This document shows positions 44,368 to 53,003 of a DNA stretch of 64,000 nucleotides, piece by piece. Positions within the stretch are counted from its first letter, which is position 1; every line of letters starts with the position of its first letter. Location: assembly GCF_024349685.1 (NCBI RefSeq), contig NZ_AP025944.1, positions 62,001-126,000 on the forward strand. The letters run 5' to 3'. The notes under the pieces were generated by a model that ran no database searches, had not been told where the DNA came from, and worked only from the letters and a program-made list of their open reading frames with translations. A program made the position numbers and the translations under genes. This DNA comes from Pseudomonas sp. LRP2-20 (lineage in GTDB: Bacteria; Pseudomonadota; Gammaproteobacteria; Pseudomonadales; Pseudomonadaceae).

Positions 44368-45488
44368 CAGCCCATCTCCATGCAGAACAGTGCCGCCACC
44401 GCATCCAGCACGATGACCACGAAAATCGATTGCACCACGCTGGAGGTGGTGTGGGCGCCGACCGATTCGGCGCTGCCACTGACCTTGAAGCCTTCGAGGC
44501 AGCCGATGGCGGCGATCAGGAAGGCAAAGATCGGCGCCTTGGCCAGGCCGACGAGGAAGTGCTGCACGCCGATGTCGGTTTGCAGCAGCGACAGGAACAT
44601 CGCCGGCGAAATGCCCAGTGACAGGGCGCAGACCACCGCACCACCGACGATGCCGCAGATCATCGCGACGAAGGTCAGCAGTGGCAGTGAGATCAGCAGC
44701 GCCAGTACCCGTGGCACCACCAGCAGCTCGATCGGGTTGAGGCCCAGGGTGCGGATGGCGTCGACCTCTTCATTGGCCTTCATCGAGCCGATCTGCGCGG
44801 TGAAGGCGCTGGCGGTGCGCCCGGCCATCAGGATGGCGGTCAGCAGCACGGCGAATTCGCGCAGGAACGAGAAGGCCACCAGGTCGACGGTGAAGACCGT
44901 GGCGCCAAAATCGGCCAGTACCGTGGCCCCGAGGAAGGCCACCACGGCGCCCACCAGGAAAGTCAGCAAGGCGACGATGGGGGCCGCGTCCAGCCCGGTC
45001 TGCTCGATGTGCGCGATGACCGGGGTGACGCGCCAGCGGTGTGGCTGCAGCAGGCGGCGCAGCAGGGTCTCGATGATCAGGCCGAGGAATCCGAGCAGCT
45101 GCATGGTGTCTTGCCACAGTGTGCCGACTGCGCGCCCGATGCGCTCCAGCAGCACCAGCAGCACGTTGCGCTCCGGCTCCTTGACCGGGATGCAGTAGTC
45201 CTGCACCGAACAGTAGACATTCTTGAGCAGGGCGCGGCTGGCTTCGGGCAGGTCGTTGGTGCAGTACGACAGGCGCTCGGAGCCGAGCAACTCGGCCAGC
45301 AGCGAGGCACCGGCAGTGTCCAGGCGGCCCAGCTGGCTGAGGTCGGCAATGGTGTCGGCGCCATACTGCGTGCGCAGGCGCTCGCTGTCGCGCTTGAGGC
45401 TGGCGTAGTGGGCCAGGGTCCAGTCACCGGCGATCCGCAGGCAGGCCGGCTGGCAGCTGGTGTCCAGGGTGGCGCTGGGGGTGGTCAT
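44364..45488 (-). CDS. MlaE-like permease with N-terminal STAS domain
   Basis: Inner-membrane permease of the lipid ABC transporter, about 374 aa. An N-terminal STAS domain (about 10-100, IADLSQLGRLDTAGASLL) is fused to the MlaE permease core (about 130-374, VDLVAFSFLREFAVLLTAIL and the EAA-like region GSMKANEEVDAIRTLGLNP). In E. coli the STAS subunit MlaB is a separate protein, so this is a fused form. The ATG at 45488 has GGAG just upstream; ATG 45497 is an alternative. First gene of the operon permease-ATPase-MCE-lipoprotein. Confidence 0.9.
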   Translation of the reverse strand: MTTPSATLDTSCQPACLRIAGDWTLAHYASLKRDSERLRTQYGADTIADLSQLGRLDTAGASLLAELLGSERLSYCTNDLPEASRALLKNVYCSVQDYCIPVKEPERNVLLVLLERIGRAVGTLWQDTMQLLGFLGLIIETLLRRLLQPHRWRVTPVIAHIEQTGLDAAPIVALLTFLVGAVVAFLGATVLADFGATVFTVDLVAFSFLREFAVLLTAILMAGRTASAFTAQIGSMKANEEVDAIRTLGLNPIELLVVPRVLALLISLPLLTFVAMICGIVGGAVVCALSLGISPAMFLSLLQTDIGVQHFLVGLAKAPIFAFLIAAIGCLEGFKVSGSAESVGAHTTSSVVQSIFVVIVLDAVAALFCMEMGW

Positions 45489-45577
45489 AGGCTCCATGCA
45501 TCCGACTGGGCTAGAGGCTGATCATAGCGCAGCGGGCATGGAGCAGTTTGTTGAATATGTGCTGTCCTGCGCTGGCG

Positions 45578-46600
45578 TCACGGCGCAGGCGCGTCGTCCA
45601 CTACCTTGAAGCGCAGCACGCCGATCACCTGGCCATCTTCGGTCAGCACCCGCACCTGCCACTTGCCCACCGGGTTGGGCGGGAAGTTCTGCTTGTGGGT
45701 CCAGGCGCGGTAGCCTTCCTTGCGCCCGCCGTGGATGTCCAGGGCAATGCGATCGACCTCCTGGCCGTCCTTCTGCCACACGTGGTAGATGCGCTCGTCC
45801 AGGCCTCGCGGTGCGTTGATCGCGGTATAGGCGTACAGGCCATTGCTGCGAATGCGGCTGGCGGCAATCTCTTCGAGGGATTCGCCGGGCTGGCGATTGA
45901 GTACTTCGGTGCTCACCGCCACGTCCGTCATCCACAGCGTTGCCGGTGGCACCCACGAGCGCAGCAGCCAGCCGCCAGCGCCCACGGCCAGCGTAACCAC
46001 CACCAGTGCCACGCCGCGGCGCCAGGTATTGACCGGGAAGCTGCTGACCAGGCTTGGGAACGACAGTGCCATGGCAGCGATCAACGCCAGCTTGAAGCTC
46101 TGTGCGGTAGTCAGGTGCAGGATGATCGGCAGCGCGGTGAGCAGCGCGGCGAACAGCGTCAGGGTGTGCAGCGCGAGGAACAGCCAGCGCCGGGGCGCCA
46201 GCCACTTGTAGTAGAGCGGATCGATGATCGAGATCAGCCCGGCGGCGCCAAGCAGGCCGGTGAACACCAGCTGGCCGCTGTTCCAGGTGGTGGTGATGAA
46301 GAAGAACGGCAAGACGAAGAACAGGCTTTCCTGGTGGATCATCTGTGTCGCATAGCGCAGCAACGGCTGGGGGATCTCGCGGTTGAAGGTGCGCGCGAAC
46401 AGGCCGGTGAGGGTGTTTTCCAGCATCAGCCAGACCCAGCTGACCAGCATCAGGATGGCGATCCAGCTGGCCAGGCTGGCCTGGCGGTCGACCAGGATGA
46501 AGCTGCCGATGCCGGAGAGGAAACCACCGAGCGCAATGACGCCGGGGTAGCGTTTGAGCAGCTCGATGACGCGCTGGACGAAATGGGGTATTGGGGGCAT
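45578..46600 (-). CDS. DUF5924/DUF2914 membrane protein
   Basis: 340-aa protein. The N-terminal half has five or six hydrophobic helices (about 15-200, DUF5924 type). The C-terminal half (about 245-338) is a soluble beta-rich DUF2914 domain (RIYHVWQKDGQEVDRIALDI, then HKQNFPPNPVGKWQVRVLT). The start MPPIPHFVQRVIELL at 46600 is chosen because the upstream extension runs into the REP repeat. It lies upstream of the Mla-like operon on the same strand, but 80 nt separates its stop from that operon. Function unknown. Confidence 0.84.
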   Translation of the reverse strand: MPPIPHFVQRVIELLKRYPGVIALGGFLSGIGSFILVDRQASLASWIAILMLVSWVWLMLENTLTGLFARTFNREIPQPLLRYATQMIHQESLFFVLPFFFITTTWNSGQLVFTGLLGAAGLISIIDPLYYKWLAPRRWLFLALHTLTLFAALLTALPIILHLTTAQSFKLALIAAMALSFPSLVSSFPVNTWRRGVALVVVTLAVGAGGWLLRSWVPPATLWMTDVAVSTEVLNRQPGESLEEIAASRIRSNGLYAYTAINAPRGLDERIYHVWQKDGQEVDRIALDIHGGRKEGYRAWTHKQNFPPNPVGKWQVRVLTEDGQVIGVLRFKVVDDAPAP

Positions 46601-46630
46601 GGGTCTACAACAGGAGTTTGAGGTGGCTGT

Positions 46631-46730
46631 GCCGGCCTCTTCGCGGGTAAACCCGCTCCCACAGGTCGTGCACTGATCATGAAACCTGTGCGGTTCCTGT
46701 GGGAGCGGGTTTAGCCGCGAAAGGGCCGGT
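46631..46730. repeat. REP palindrome pair
   Basis: Inverted REP units (46631-46664 and 46696-46730, core gcgggtaaacccgctcccacagg) lie between the peptidase stop and the DUF5924 start. Both flanking genes are on the minus strand, so this is a tandem rather than a convergent interval. Confidence 0.87.
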
Positions 46731-46756
46731 ACTGGCAAAAGGATACCGCCGATTCA

Positions 46757-48160
46757 CTACTGCCGTGTAGCACCACTGGGTCGTTCCGGCTTCTGTCGCC
46801 GCCAGCGCAACAGCCCAAGCGCCAATATCAGCCCCAGCAGCAAGGCCACCAGCCCATAAAGCTCGTCATACCCCAGGAACGGCTTCTCGATCCGCAGGTA
46901 ACCTTCATCCTTGAGCAATTCCTTCAAGGCCGCATTGGCCTCTTCCAGCGTCACCTGGCGCAACTTGCGCGCCGGGTCGGCAAAGCGACCGTTGTTGTAA
47001 TCGTTCAGCGCACCCCAGTAGTAATCGGCCAGCGCACTGTTGCCCTGGGTGCTCCAGCTTTCCTTGGCCACGGCGGCATCCTTGATGCGGGCGAAGGTAT
47101 CCGGGTCGAGGCCTTCCTTGCGCAGGTGGTCGAACAGCTGCTGCATCACCTTCACAGCCTGGTCGACATCTTCGCGCTCAAGGTCGGCATTGAGGCTGAG
47201 CATGCCGCTGTCGCCAAAGCTCTCGCGTTGTACGGACGGCCCGTACGACAGGCCATTGCGCAGGCGCAGCTGGTCGTACATCGCCCAGTCGAGGTAGCGC
47301 GACAGCAGGTCGAGGGTTTGCTGATGGTCACTGTCCAGGACCGGCTCGATGAACAGCCAGTGCAACTTGACGCTGTCGCCCAGCAGGCCCCGGGTCAGGT
47401 CGCGGCGCTGTTCGGCCTGTTGGCTGATGCTTTCGAGGGTGCGCCGCTCTTCTGGCTCGGTGGCCGGCAGCTCACCAAAGGTGCGTTCCAGATAGGCTGG
47501 CAACAGGCGATCCAGGCCGCCCACCACGATCAGGGTCATGTTGTTGGCGGCGTACCAGTGCTCACGCAGGGTTTTCACCTGCTCCAGGGTCATGTCCGCG
47601 ACGTTGGAGCGTTCAGGGCATTTCAGGCCCAGCTCGGTGGCCAGCTGGTCGCTGGCCGGGTGGCCGATGTCCTGGCGGTCGAGCCAGCGCTGCAGGTGGC
47701 CATAGTGGCCGCCATCCTCGCGTTCGATGATGTGCTTGGCCGTGGCCAGGGCCTTGGCGTCGATGCGGGTGTCGCGGACGATTGCCAGCAACAGGTCGAG
47801 GACCTTGCGCTGGTTGCGTGCCGGTGCCTCGATGACGAAGGTGGTGTCGGCGCTGCTGGTATAGGCATTCCATTCGCCGCCCAGGCTCTGCAGGCGCTCC
47901 TCCAGGCCGCCTTCACCGGTCTCGTCGATGCCGGTGAACAGCAGGTGTTCGAGCAGGTGCGGCAATTCTTTCTGCTCGCAGCCAAAGTCATCCAGGCCAA
48001 CCCCCACCACCAGGCGGATCGCCACATGGTCGCGTTCGTAACCGGATTTCAGGATCACCTGCAGGCCATTGGGCAACAGGTAACCCTCGACCCGCGAGCG
48101 GTCGAGGGCAAATGAAGGCAGGCTGCAGATCAGCAGGCAAACGAACATCAGGCAACGCAT
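46757..48160 (-). CDS. M16-family zinc metallopeptidase with C-terminal membrane anchor
   Basis: 467-aa secreted peptidase with a signal peptide (ending ...LPSFA). The inverted zinc motif HLLEH is near residue 67 and the third-ligand segment HIIEREDGG near 144. The inactive-type partner domain follows (about 230-400, QLRLRNGLSYGPSVQRES). A C-terminal hydrophobic helix (about 433-452) and an Arg-rich tail indicate anchoring in the inner membrane facing the periplasm. The two-domain length fits the single-polypeptide half-unit of M16 enzymes. Substrate unknown. Confidence 0.88.
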   Translation of the reverse strand: MRCLMFVCLLICSLPSFALDRSRVEGYLLPNGLQVILKSGYERDHVAIRLVVGVGLDDFGCEQKELPHLLEHLLFTGIDETGEGGLEERLQSLGGEWNAYTSSADTTFVIEAPARNQRKVLDLLLAIVRDTRIDAKALATAKHIIEREDGGHYGHLQRWLDRQDIGHPASDQLATELGLKCPERSNVADMTLEQVKTLREHWYAANNMTLIVVGGLDRLLPAYLERTFGELPATEPEERRTLESISQQAEQRRDLTRGLLGDSVKLHWLFIEPVLDSDHQQTLDLLSRYLDWAMYDQLRLRNGLSYGPSVQRESFGDSGMLSLNADLEREDVDQAVKVMQQLFDHLRKEGLDPDTFARIKDAAVAKESWSTQGNSALADYYWGALNDYNNGRFADPARKLRQVTLEEANAALKELLKDEGYLRIEKPFLGYDELYGLVALLLGLILALGLLRWRRQKPERPSGATRQ

Positions 48161-48190
48161 GGGCGAGCGACGGTCTCCAGGTGTGCGAGA

Positions 48191-49849
48191 TCAGGACAGG
48201 TGGGCATCTTCCGGGACGCTGTCGAGCAGCAGCCCGCCGGTGTCCGAGCCACCCAGTACCACATAGGCACTGCTGCAGAACAAAGAGTTCAACCGCTTCA
48301 TATCGGCAATCAGCTCCAAGTGTAGCGAACTGGTCTCGATACTTTGCACGACCTTGCGCTGCAAACGGCTGACGTGGGCATGCGCCAGGCGCCGTTCCTG
48401 GGCGCGGAAACGGCGTTTTTCGCGCAGCAGCAGGCGTGCGCTCTCCGGATCGGCGCTGAGGAATACCGACAGGCCCAGGCGCAGGTTGGCCAGCAACTGC
48501 TCCTGCAGCCCGGTGAGTTCTTCCAGGCCGACCTGGGAAAACTCCCGGCGCTGGCTGGTTTTCTGCTGCTGCACCTTGCGCAGCATGCGTTCGATCAGGT
48601 CGCAAGCCAACTTCAGGTTGATCGCCAGCTCGATGACTTCTGCCCAGCGCCGGTTGTCCTGATCGCTGAGGTCTTCCCGTGGCATCTGCGCCAGGTACAG
48701 CTTGATCGCGCTATAGAGTGCTTCGGCATCTTCGCCCAAGGCCCGTACCTGCTGGGGCATGGCAGTGTGGGTGCCGCGCAGGGCGCCAAGCATGGCTTCC
48801 AGCAGGCTGTCGACGATGTCGCCCAGGCGCAGGGTTTCCCGGGCGGCATTGGCCAGGGCCAGGCTGGGCGTGGTCAACGCCGAGGCATCGAGATGGCGCG
48901 GGCGGATCTGGCCATTGGTGGTTTCGCGTTCGGGCAACAGCGTGTTGCACAGGCGGCCCATGGGTTTGACCGTCGGCAGCATGATCAGGCAGCGCAGCGT
49001 GTTGTAGAGCAGGTGGAAACCGATCACCAGCTCCTGCGGGCTGAAGCTCAGGCTGTCCATCCACTCCACCAGTGGGTGCAGCACAGGGATGATCAGCAGC
49101 AGGCCGATCAGCTTGTACAGCAGGCTACCCAGGGCCACGCGGCGGCCGGCGGCGTTCTGCATGCTGGTGCTGATGAAGGCCAGCAGGCCGCTGCCGATGT
49201 TGGCACCGACGACCAGGCCGATGGCCACCGGCAGGCTGATCACCTCAGCGCCGGCCAGGGTGGCGGTGAGTAGCACGGCAGCCAGGCTGGAATACGAGAC
49301 CATGGCGAACAGTGCGCCAACCAGAGCGTCGAGCAGGATATCGCCAGTCAGCGAGGCGAACAGCACCTTCACCCCTTGCGCATGGGTAATCGGCGCCGCG
49401 GCCTGCACGATCAGCTGCAGGGCCAGGATGATCAAGCCCAGGCCGATTGCCACGCGGCCCAGCTGGCCCACACGGGTCTGCTTGCGCGAGAGGAAGAAGA
49501 TCACCCCGAGGAACACCAGCAGCGGCGACAGCCACGACAGGTCGAAGGTCAGTACCCGGGCCATCAGCGCGGTCCCGACATCGGCGCCGAGCATGATCGC
49601 CAGCGCCGGGGTCATGGCCATCAGGCCCTGGCCGACGAAGGACGTGACCAGCATGGCAGTGGCGTTGCTGCTCTGCACCACGGCAGTGACCACGATACCG
49701 GCAATGAACGCCAGCGGTCGGCGGTTCATGTTCTGGCTGAGCACGCGGCGCAGGTTGGAGCCGAACACCCTGAGGATGCCGGTACGGACGATATGCGTGC
49801 CCCACACCAGCAAGGCCACGGCGGAGAGCAGGTTGAGCAGGGTCAGCAT
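48191..49849 (-). CDS. Na+/phosphate cotransporter family protein with PhoU-like tail
   Basis: 552-aa protein. The N-terminal half has two inverted PNaS transporter repeats with the QSS-type motif TAVVQSSNATAMLV near 57 and the counterpart MVSYSSLAAVLLTATL near 210. The C-terminal part (about 355-545) is helical and PhoU-like (LRLGDIVDSLLEAMLGAL, KLACDLIERMLRKVQQQK). The family (NptA/YjbB) moves phosphate, often outward. The start MLTLLNLLSAVALLVWG at 49849 has GGGGGG 7 nt upstream. It precedes the peptidase gene by 30 nt on the same strand. Confidence 0.88.
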   Translation of the reverse strand: MLTLLNLLSAVALLVWGTHIVRTGILRVFGSNLRRVLSQNMNRRPLAFIAGIVVTAVVQSSNATAMLVTSFVGQGLMAMTPALAIMLGADVGTALMARVLTFDLSWLSPLLVFLGVIFFLSRKQTRVGQLGRVAIGLGLIILALQLIVQAAAPITHAQGVKVLFASLTGDILLDALVGALFAMVSYSSLAAVLLTATLAGAEVISLPVAIGLVVGANIGSGLLAFISTSMQNAAGRRVALGSLLYKLIGLLLIIPVLHPLVEWMDSLSFSPQELVIGFHLLYNTLRCLIMLPTVKPMGRLCNTLLPERETTNGQIRPRHLDASALTTPSLALANAARETLRLGDIVDSLLEAMLGALRGTHTAMPQQVRALGEDAEALYSAIKLYLAQMPREDLSDQDNRRWAEVIELAINLKLACDLIERMLRKVQQQKTSQRREFSQVGLEELTGLQEQLLANLRLGLSVFLSADPESARLLLREKRRFRAQERRLAHAHVSRLQRKVVQSIETSSLHLELIADMKRLNSLFCSSAYVVLGGSDTGGLLLDSVPEDAHLS

Positions 49850-50035
49850 GGTCGAGCCCCCCTTTGTTATCGGGCTCCAGTGGCGGAGCCAAAATGGATG
49901 AAGCCGTAAGCCTGGCCCGGGGGTGGGTGTTTTGATCCAGTGCCTACTCAAGCTTTAGTTGTTTTGCGAAGCTCGCGCCAGCTTGGCACGCTCTGCAAGC
50001 ATTTGAAATGTTTGTGTGATGAAAGCCGGTACATG

Positions 50036-50059
50036 AAAAAGGGCCCCGGAGGGCCCTTT
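50036..50059 (-). terminator. intrinsic terminator of the TerC-family gene
   Basis: On the minus strand GGGCCC-TCCG-GGGCCC is followed by five T, located 16-40 nt past the stop of the gene at 50076. Confidence 0.85.
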
Positions 50060-50075
50060 ACACTGCGTCCGGATC

Positions 50076-50846
50076 TTATTGACCCGGAATGTCCTTGCGC
50101 AGTTTCACCGGCTCATGCTCCTTGCCCTGCTTGCGCGCCAAGGCAGTACGCATGCGGATGTTGATCGCCTCCACGGCCAGCGAGAAGGCCATGGCGAAGT
50201 AGACGTAGCCCTTCGGCACGTGAACATCGAAAGATTCGGCGATCAGCACGGTACCGACGACGATCAGGAAGGAAAGTGCAAGCATCTTCAGCGAAGGGTG
50301 TTTGTCGATGAAGTCGCTGATGGCGCCGGCGCAGGCCATCATCACCAGCACCGCGACGACGATTGCGGCAATCATCACCGGCACGTGCGAGACCATGCCG
50401 ACGGCAGTGATCACCGAGTCCAGCGAAAACACGATGTCGATGATGGCGATCTGAATGATGGTGTACAGGAACTTGCCGCCAGCCCCCTTGGGTTCGTCGG
50501 CGCTCTCTTCCTCGCCTTCCAGGCCGTGGTAGATCTCTTGCGAGCTTTTCCACAGCAGGAACAGGCCGCCGCAGAACAGGATCAGGTCACGCCCGGAAAT
50601 GCCCTGGCCGAATACCACGAACAGGTCGGCGGTCAGGCGCATGACCCAGGTGATCGACAGCAGCAGCATGATGCGGGTGACCATGGCCAGGGCCAGGCCG
50701 AAGATCCGGGTGCGTGGCTGCATGTGCTTGGGCATGCGGCTGACCAGGATCGAGATCATGATGATGTTGTCGATCCCGAGGACGATCTCAAGTGCCGTCA
50801 GGGTAAAAAAGGCAACCCAGATTTCCGGGCTGGTCAGCCATTCCAT
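50076..50846 (-). CDS. TerC-family integral membrane protein
   Basis: 256-aa membrane protein with seven hydrophobic segments. The TerC signature helices carry acidic residues inside the membrane (LEIVLGIDNIIMISIL near 19 and IIDIVFSLDSVITAVGM near 130). A charged loop (LEGEEESADEPKG) sits between helices. Members export metal ions, notably manganese (Alx/MntP-like activity), or act in tellurite resistance; the substrate here is not determinable. Monocistronic by context, ending in a clear terminator. Confidence 0.9.
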   Translation of the reverse strand: MEWLTSPEIWVAFFTLTALEIVLGIDNIIMISILVSRMPKHMQPRTRIFGLALAMVTRIMLLLSITWVMRLTADLFVVFGQGISGRDLILFCGGLFLLWKSSQEIYHGLEGEEESADEPKGAGGKFLYTIIQIAIIDIVFSLDSVITAVGMVSHVPVMIAAIVVAVLVMMACAGAISDFIDKHPSLKMLALSFLIVVGTVLIAESFDVHVPKGYVYFAMAFSLAVEAINIRMRTALARKQGKEHEPVKLRKDIPGQ

Positions 50847-50915
50847 GTGTATTCCTTCAAACGATAAAGGCGATGCACCCCGACCGGGGGCATCGCGTTG
50901 GGTGATGCGTGTTAA

Positions 50916-52223
50916 TTAAAGACTACTGAACAGCGGGAAAATGCCCATCAGCAGCGCGGCGAACATTATGCATAGGCACACCAGCACTGCCCACTTGAGT
51001 GTGAAGCGCTGGTGGTCGCCGAACTCGATACCGGCCAGGGCCACCAGCAGGTAGGTCGAAGGCACCAGCGGGCTGAGCAGGTGTACCGGCTGCCCGACGA
51101 TCGAGGCACGGGCCATTTCCACCGGGCTGATGCCGTAGTGGCTGGCCGCTTCCGACAGCACCGGCAGCACGCCGTAGTAGAAGGCGTCGTTGGACATGAA
51201 GAAGGTGAACGGCATGCTCACGATCGCGGTGATCACTGCCAGGTAGGGGCCCAATGCTTCAGGGATGACCGCCAGCAGGCTCTTGGACATGGCCTCGACC
51301 ATGCCGGTACCCGACAGGATGCCGGTGAAGATGCCGGCGGCGAAGATCAACCCGGTCACGGCCAGCACGCTGCCGGCGTGGGCGGCGATGCGGTCTTTCT
51401 GCTGCTGCAGGCACGGGTAGTTGACGATCATGGCGATACTGAAGGCGATCATGAACAGCACCGGCAGCGGCAGCACGCCGGCGATCAGCGCGACCATCAG
51501 GGCGGCGGTCAGGGCACCGTTGAAGTAGATCAGCTTGGGGCGGCGCGCTTCAGGGAACTGCGACACGCTGATTTCGCTGTGGTCGATGTCATCGGTCGGC
51601 AGGTGCAGCTCACCCAGGCGGGCACGTTCGCGCTTGCCGTACAGGTAGGCGATGGCAAGGATCGCCAGCACACCGAAGAGCATGGCCGGGATCATCGGCA
51701 CGAAGATGTCCGACGGGTCTACATGCAGGGCGCTGGCGGCGCGGGCGGTGGGGCCGCCCCACGGGGTCATGTTCATCACCCCGCCGGCGAGGATGATCAG
51801 GCCGGCCATGATCCGCGGGCTCATGCCCAGGCGGCTGTAAAGCGGCAGCATGGCGGCGCAGCAGATCATGTAGGTGGTGGCACCGTCACCGTCGAGTGAG
51901 ACCACCAAGGCCAGCACGGCGGTGCCGACCGAGACTTTCAACGGGTCGCCCTTGACCAGCTTGAGGATCTTGCGCACGGCCGGGTCGAACAGGCCGGAGT
52001 CGATCATCAGGGCGAAGTAGAGGATGGCGAACATCAGCATCACGCCGGTGGGTGCGAGCTTACTGATGCCTTCGAGCATCATTGGGCCGATCTTGGCGGA
52101 AAAACCGCCGAACAGAGCGAACAGGATCGGTACCAGGATCAGCGCGATCAAGGCCGACAGGCGCTTGGTCATGATCAGGTACATGAAGGTGATGACCATG
52201 GCAAAGCCGAGGAAGGTCAGCAT
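50916..52223 (-). CDS. CitMHS-family citrate:cation symporter
   Basis: 435-aa inner-membrane carrier with about twelve hydrophobic segments. Family hallmarks include VVSLDGDGATTYMICCAAMLPLY in part (near 108), GGVMNMTPWGGPTARAAS near 147 and a late segment MSNDAFYYGVLPVLSE near 349. CitMHS proteins import citrate complexed with Mg2+ or Ca2+ with protons. No two-component regulator lies next to it here, unlike some tricarboxylate loci. The preceding 267 nt up to the divergent gene holds no other gene. Confidence 0.9.
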   Translation of the reverse strand: MLTFLGFAMVITFMYLIMTKRLSALIALILVPILFALFGGFSAKIGPMMLEGISKLAPTGVMLMFAILYFALMIDSGLFDPAVRKILKLVKGDPLKVSVGTAVLALVVSLDGDGATTYMICCAAMLPLYSRLGMSPRIMAGLIILAGGVMNMTPWGGPTARAASALHVDPSDIFVPMIPAMLFGVLAILAIAYLYGKRERARLGELHLPTDDIDHSEISVSQFPEARRPKLIYFNGALTAALMVALIAGVLPLPVLFMIAFSIAMIVNYPCLQQQKDRIAAHAGSVLAVTGLIFAAGIFTGILSGTGMVEAMSKSLLAVIPEALGPYLAVITAIVSMPFTFFMSNDAFYYGVLPVLSEAASHYGISPVEMARASIVGQPVHLLSPLVPSTYLLVALAGIEFGDHQRFTLKWAVLVCLCIMFAALLMGIFPLFSSL

Positions 52224-52490
52224 GGCAATACTCCAGGCGTGGCGCGGCGAAAGGAATGTCGATTCGGGCGGATCAGCGCTTTAGGCGCTGCACGGGGAGC
52301 ATGCGCAGGGGTAGGACGCAAAGGCGGGTGCAGGAATACATCAGAATCACCATTGTTGTTGTTGATGGGCCGGGCGCGGAAAGTTCCGGGTGCCCTGGCT
52401 GACCGGTCTTGTGCCGGTAGTGGGGGGCTATCCTAGGGGGGCAAGCTTTCAGCCAGCTTTCGCCGAGAAAACGGCGACGGGAGGTAGGTG

Positions 52491-52892
52491 ATGCAGGATT
52501 TTACCGAGGGTGGCTGCCATTGCGGCGCCTTGCGCTATCGGCTGCAGGGTGACCTGACGGATGTCGCCCATTGCCATTGTTCGATCTGCCGGCGCGTCAG
52601 CGGCGGGTTGGTGGTGACCTGGGTCACCCTGCCCCGTTCGGGTTTCCGCTGGTTGGCGGGCCGGCCCCAGTGCTATGTGGCACCGGCCAGTTGCAAGCGG
52701 TATTTCTGTGGGGAATGCGGGGCGCATTTGGCGTTGGTCACGGAGCATAGTCCGGGAAGCATCGATGTGACGGTGGCGACGCTGGACCATCCGGAGCTGG
52801 CGCCAGCCAAGAGGCATATCTGGGCTAAAAGCCGGTTGTCTTGGCTGCATCTGGATGAGGGGTTGCCCTCGGAATCTGAGGAGAGGCTGTAG
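52491..52892 (+). CDS. GFA-family (CENP-V/glutathione-dependent formaldehyde-activating fold) protein
   Basis: 133-aa zinc-binding protein. Cysteines sit in the family pattern GGCHCGALRY (near 9), CHCSICRR (near 29) and CGECGAHL (near 77), which build the two zinc sites of the GFA fold. A glutathione-dependent reaction is the family association, but most members, including this one, have no demonstrated substrate. The ATG at 52491 follows GGGAGGTAGGTG; a GTG at 52488 is less well spaced. A single gene, divergent from the citrate carrier. Confidence 0.88.
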   Translation: MQDFTEGGCHCGALRYRLQGDLTDVAHCHCSICRRVSGGLVVTWVTLPRSGFRWLAGRPQCYVAPASCKRYFCGECGAHLALVTEHSPGSIDVTVATLDHPELAPAKRHIWAKSRLSWLHLDEGLPSESEERL

Positions 52893-52908
52893 CCTTGGGC
52901 TGCCTTTG

Positions 52909-52997
52909 CCGGCCATTTCGCGGGGCAAGCCCGACCCCACAGGTTCGAGGCTTGCGCTGGACCTGTGGGAGCGGGCTTGCCCGCGAAGAGGCCGGTA
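52909..52997. repeat. REP palindrome pair
   Basis: Inverted REP units (52909-52943, slightly degenerate; 52962-52997, consensus) lie between the convergent GFA-family and DUF4105 genes. Confidence 0.86.
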
Positions 52998-53003
52998 CAG
53001 GAT

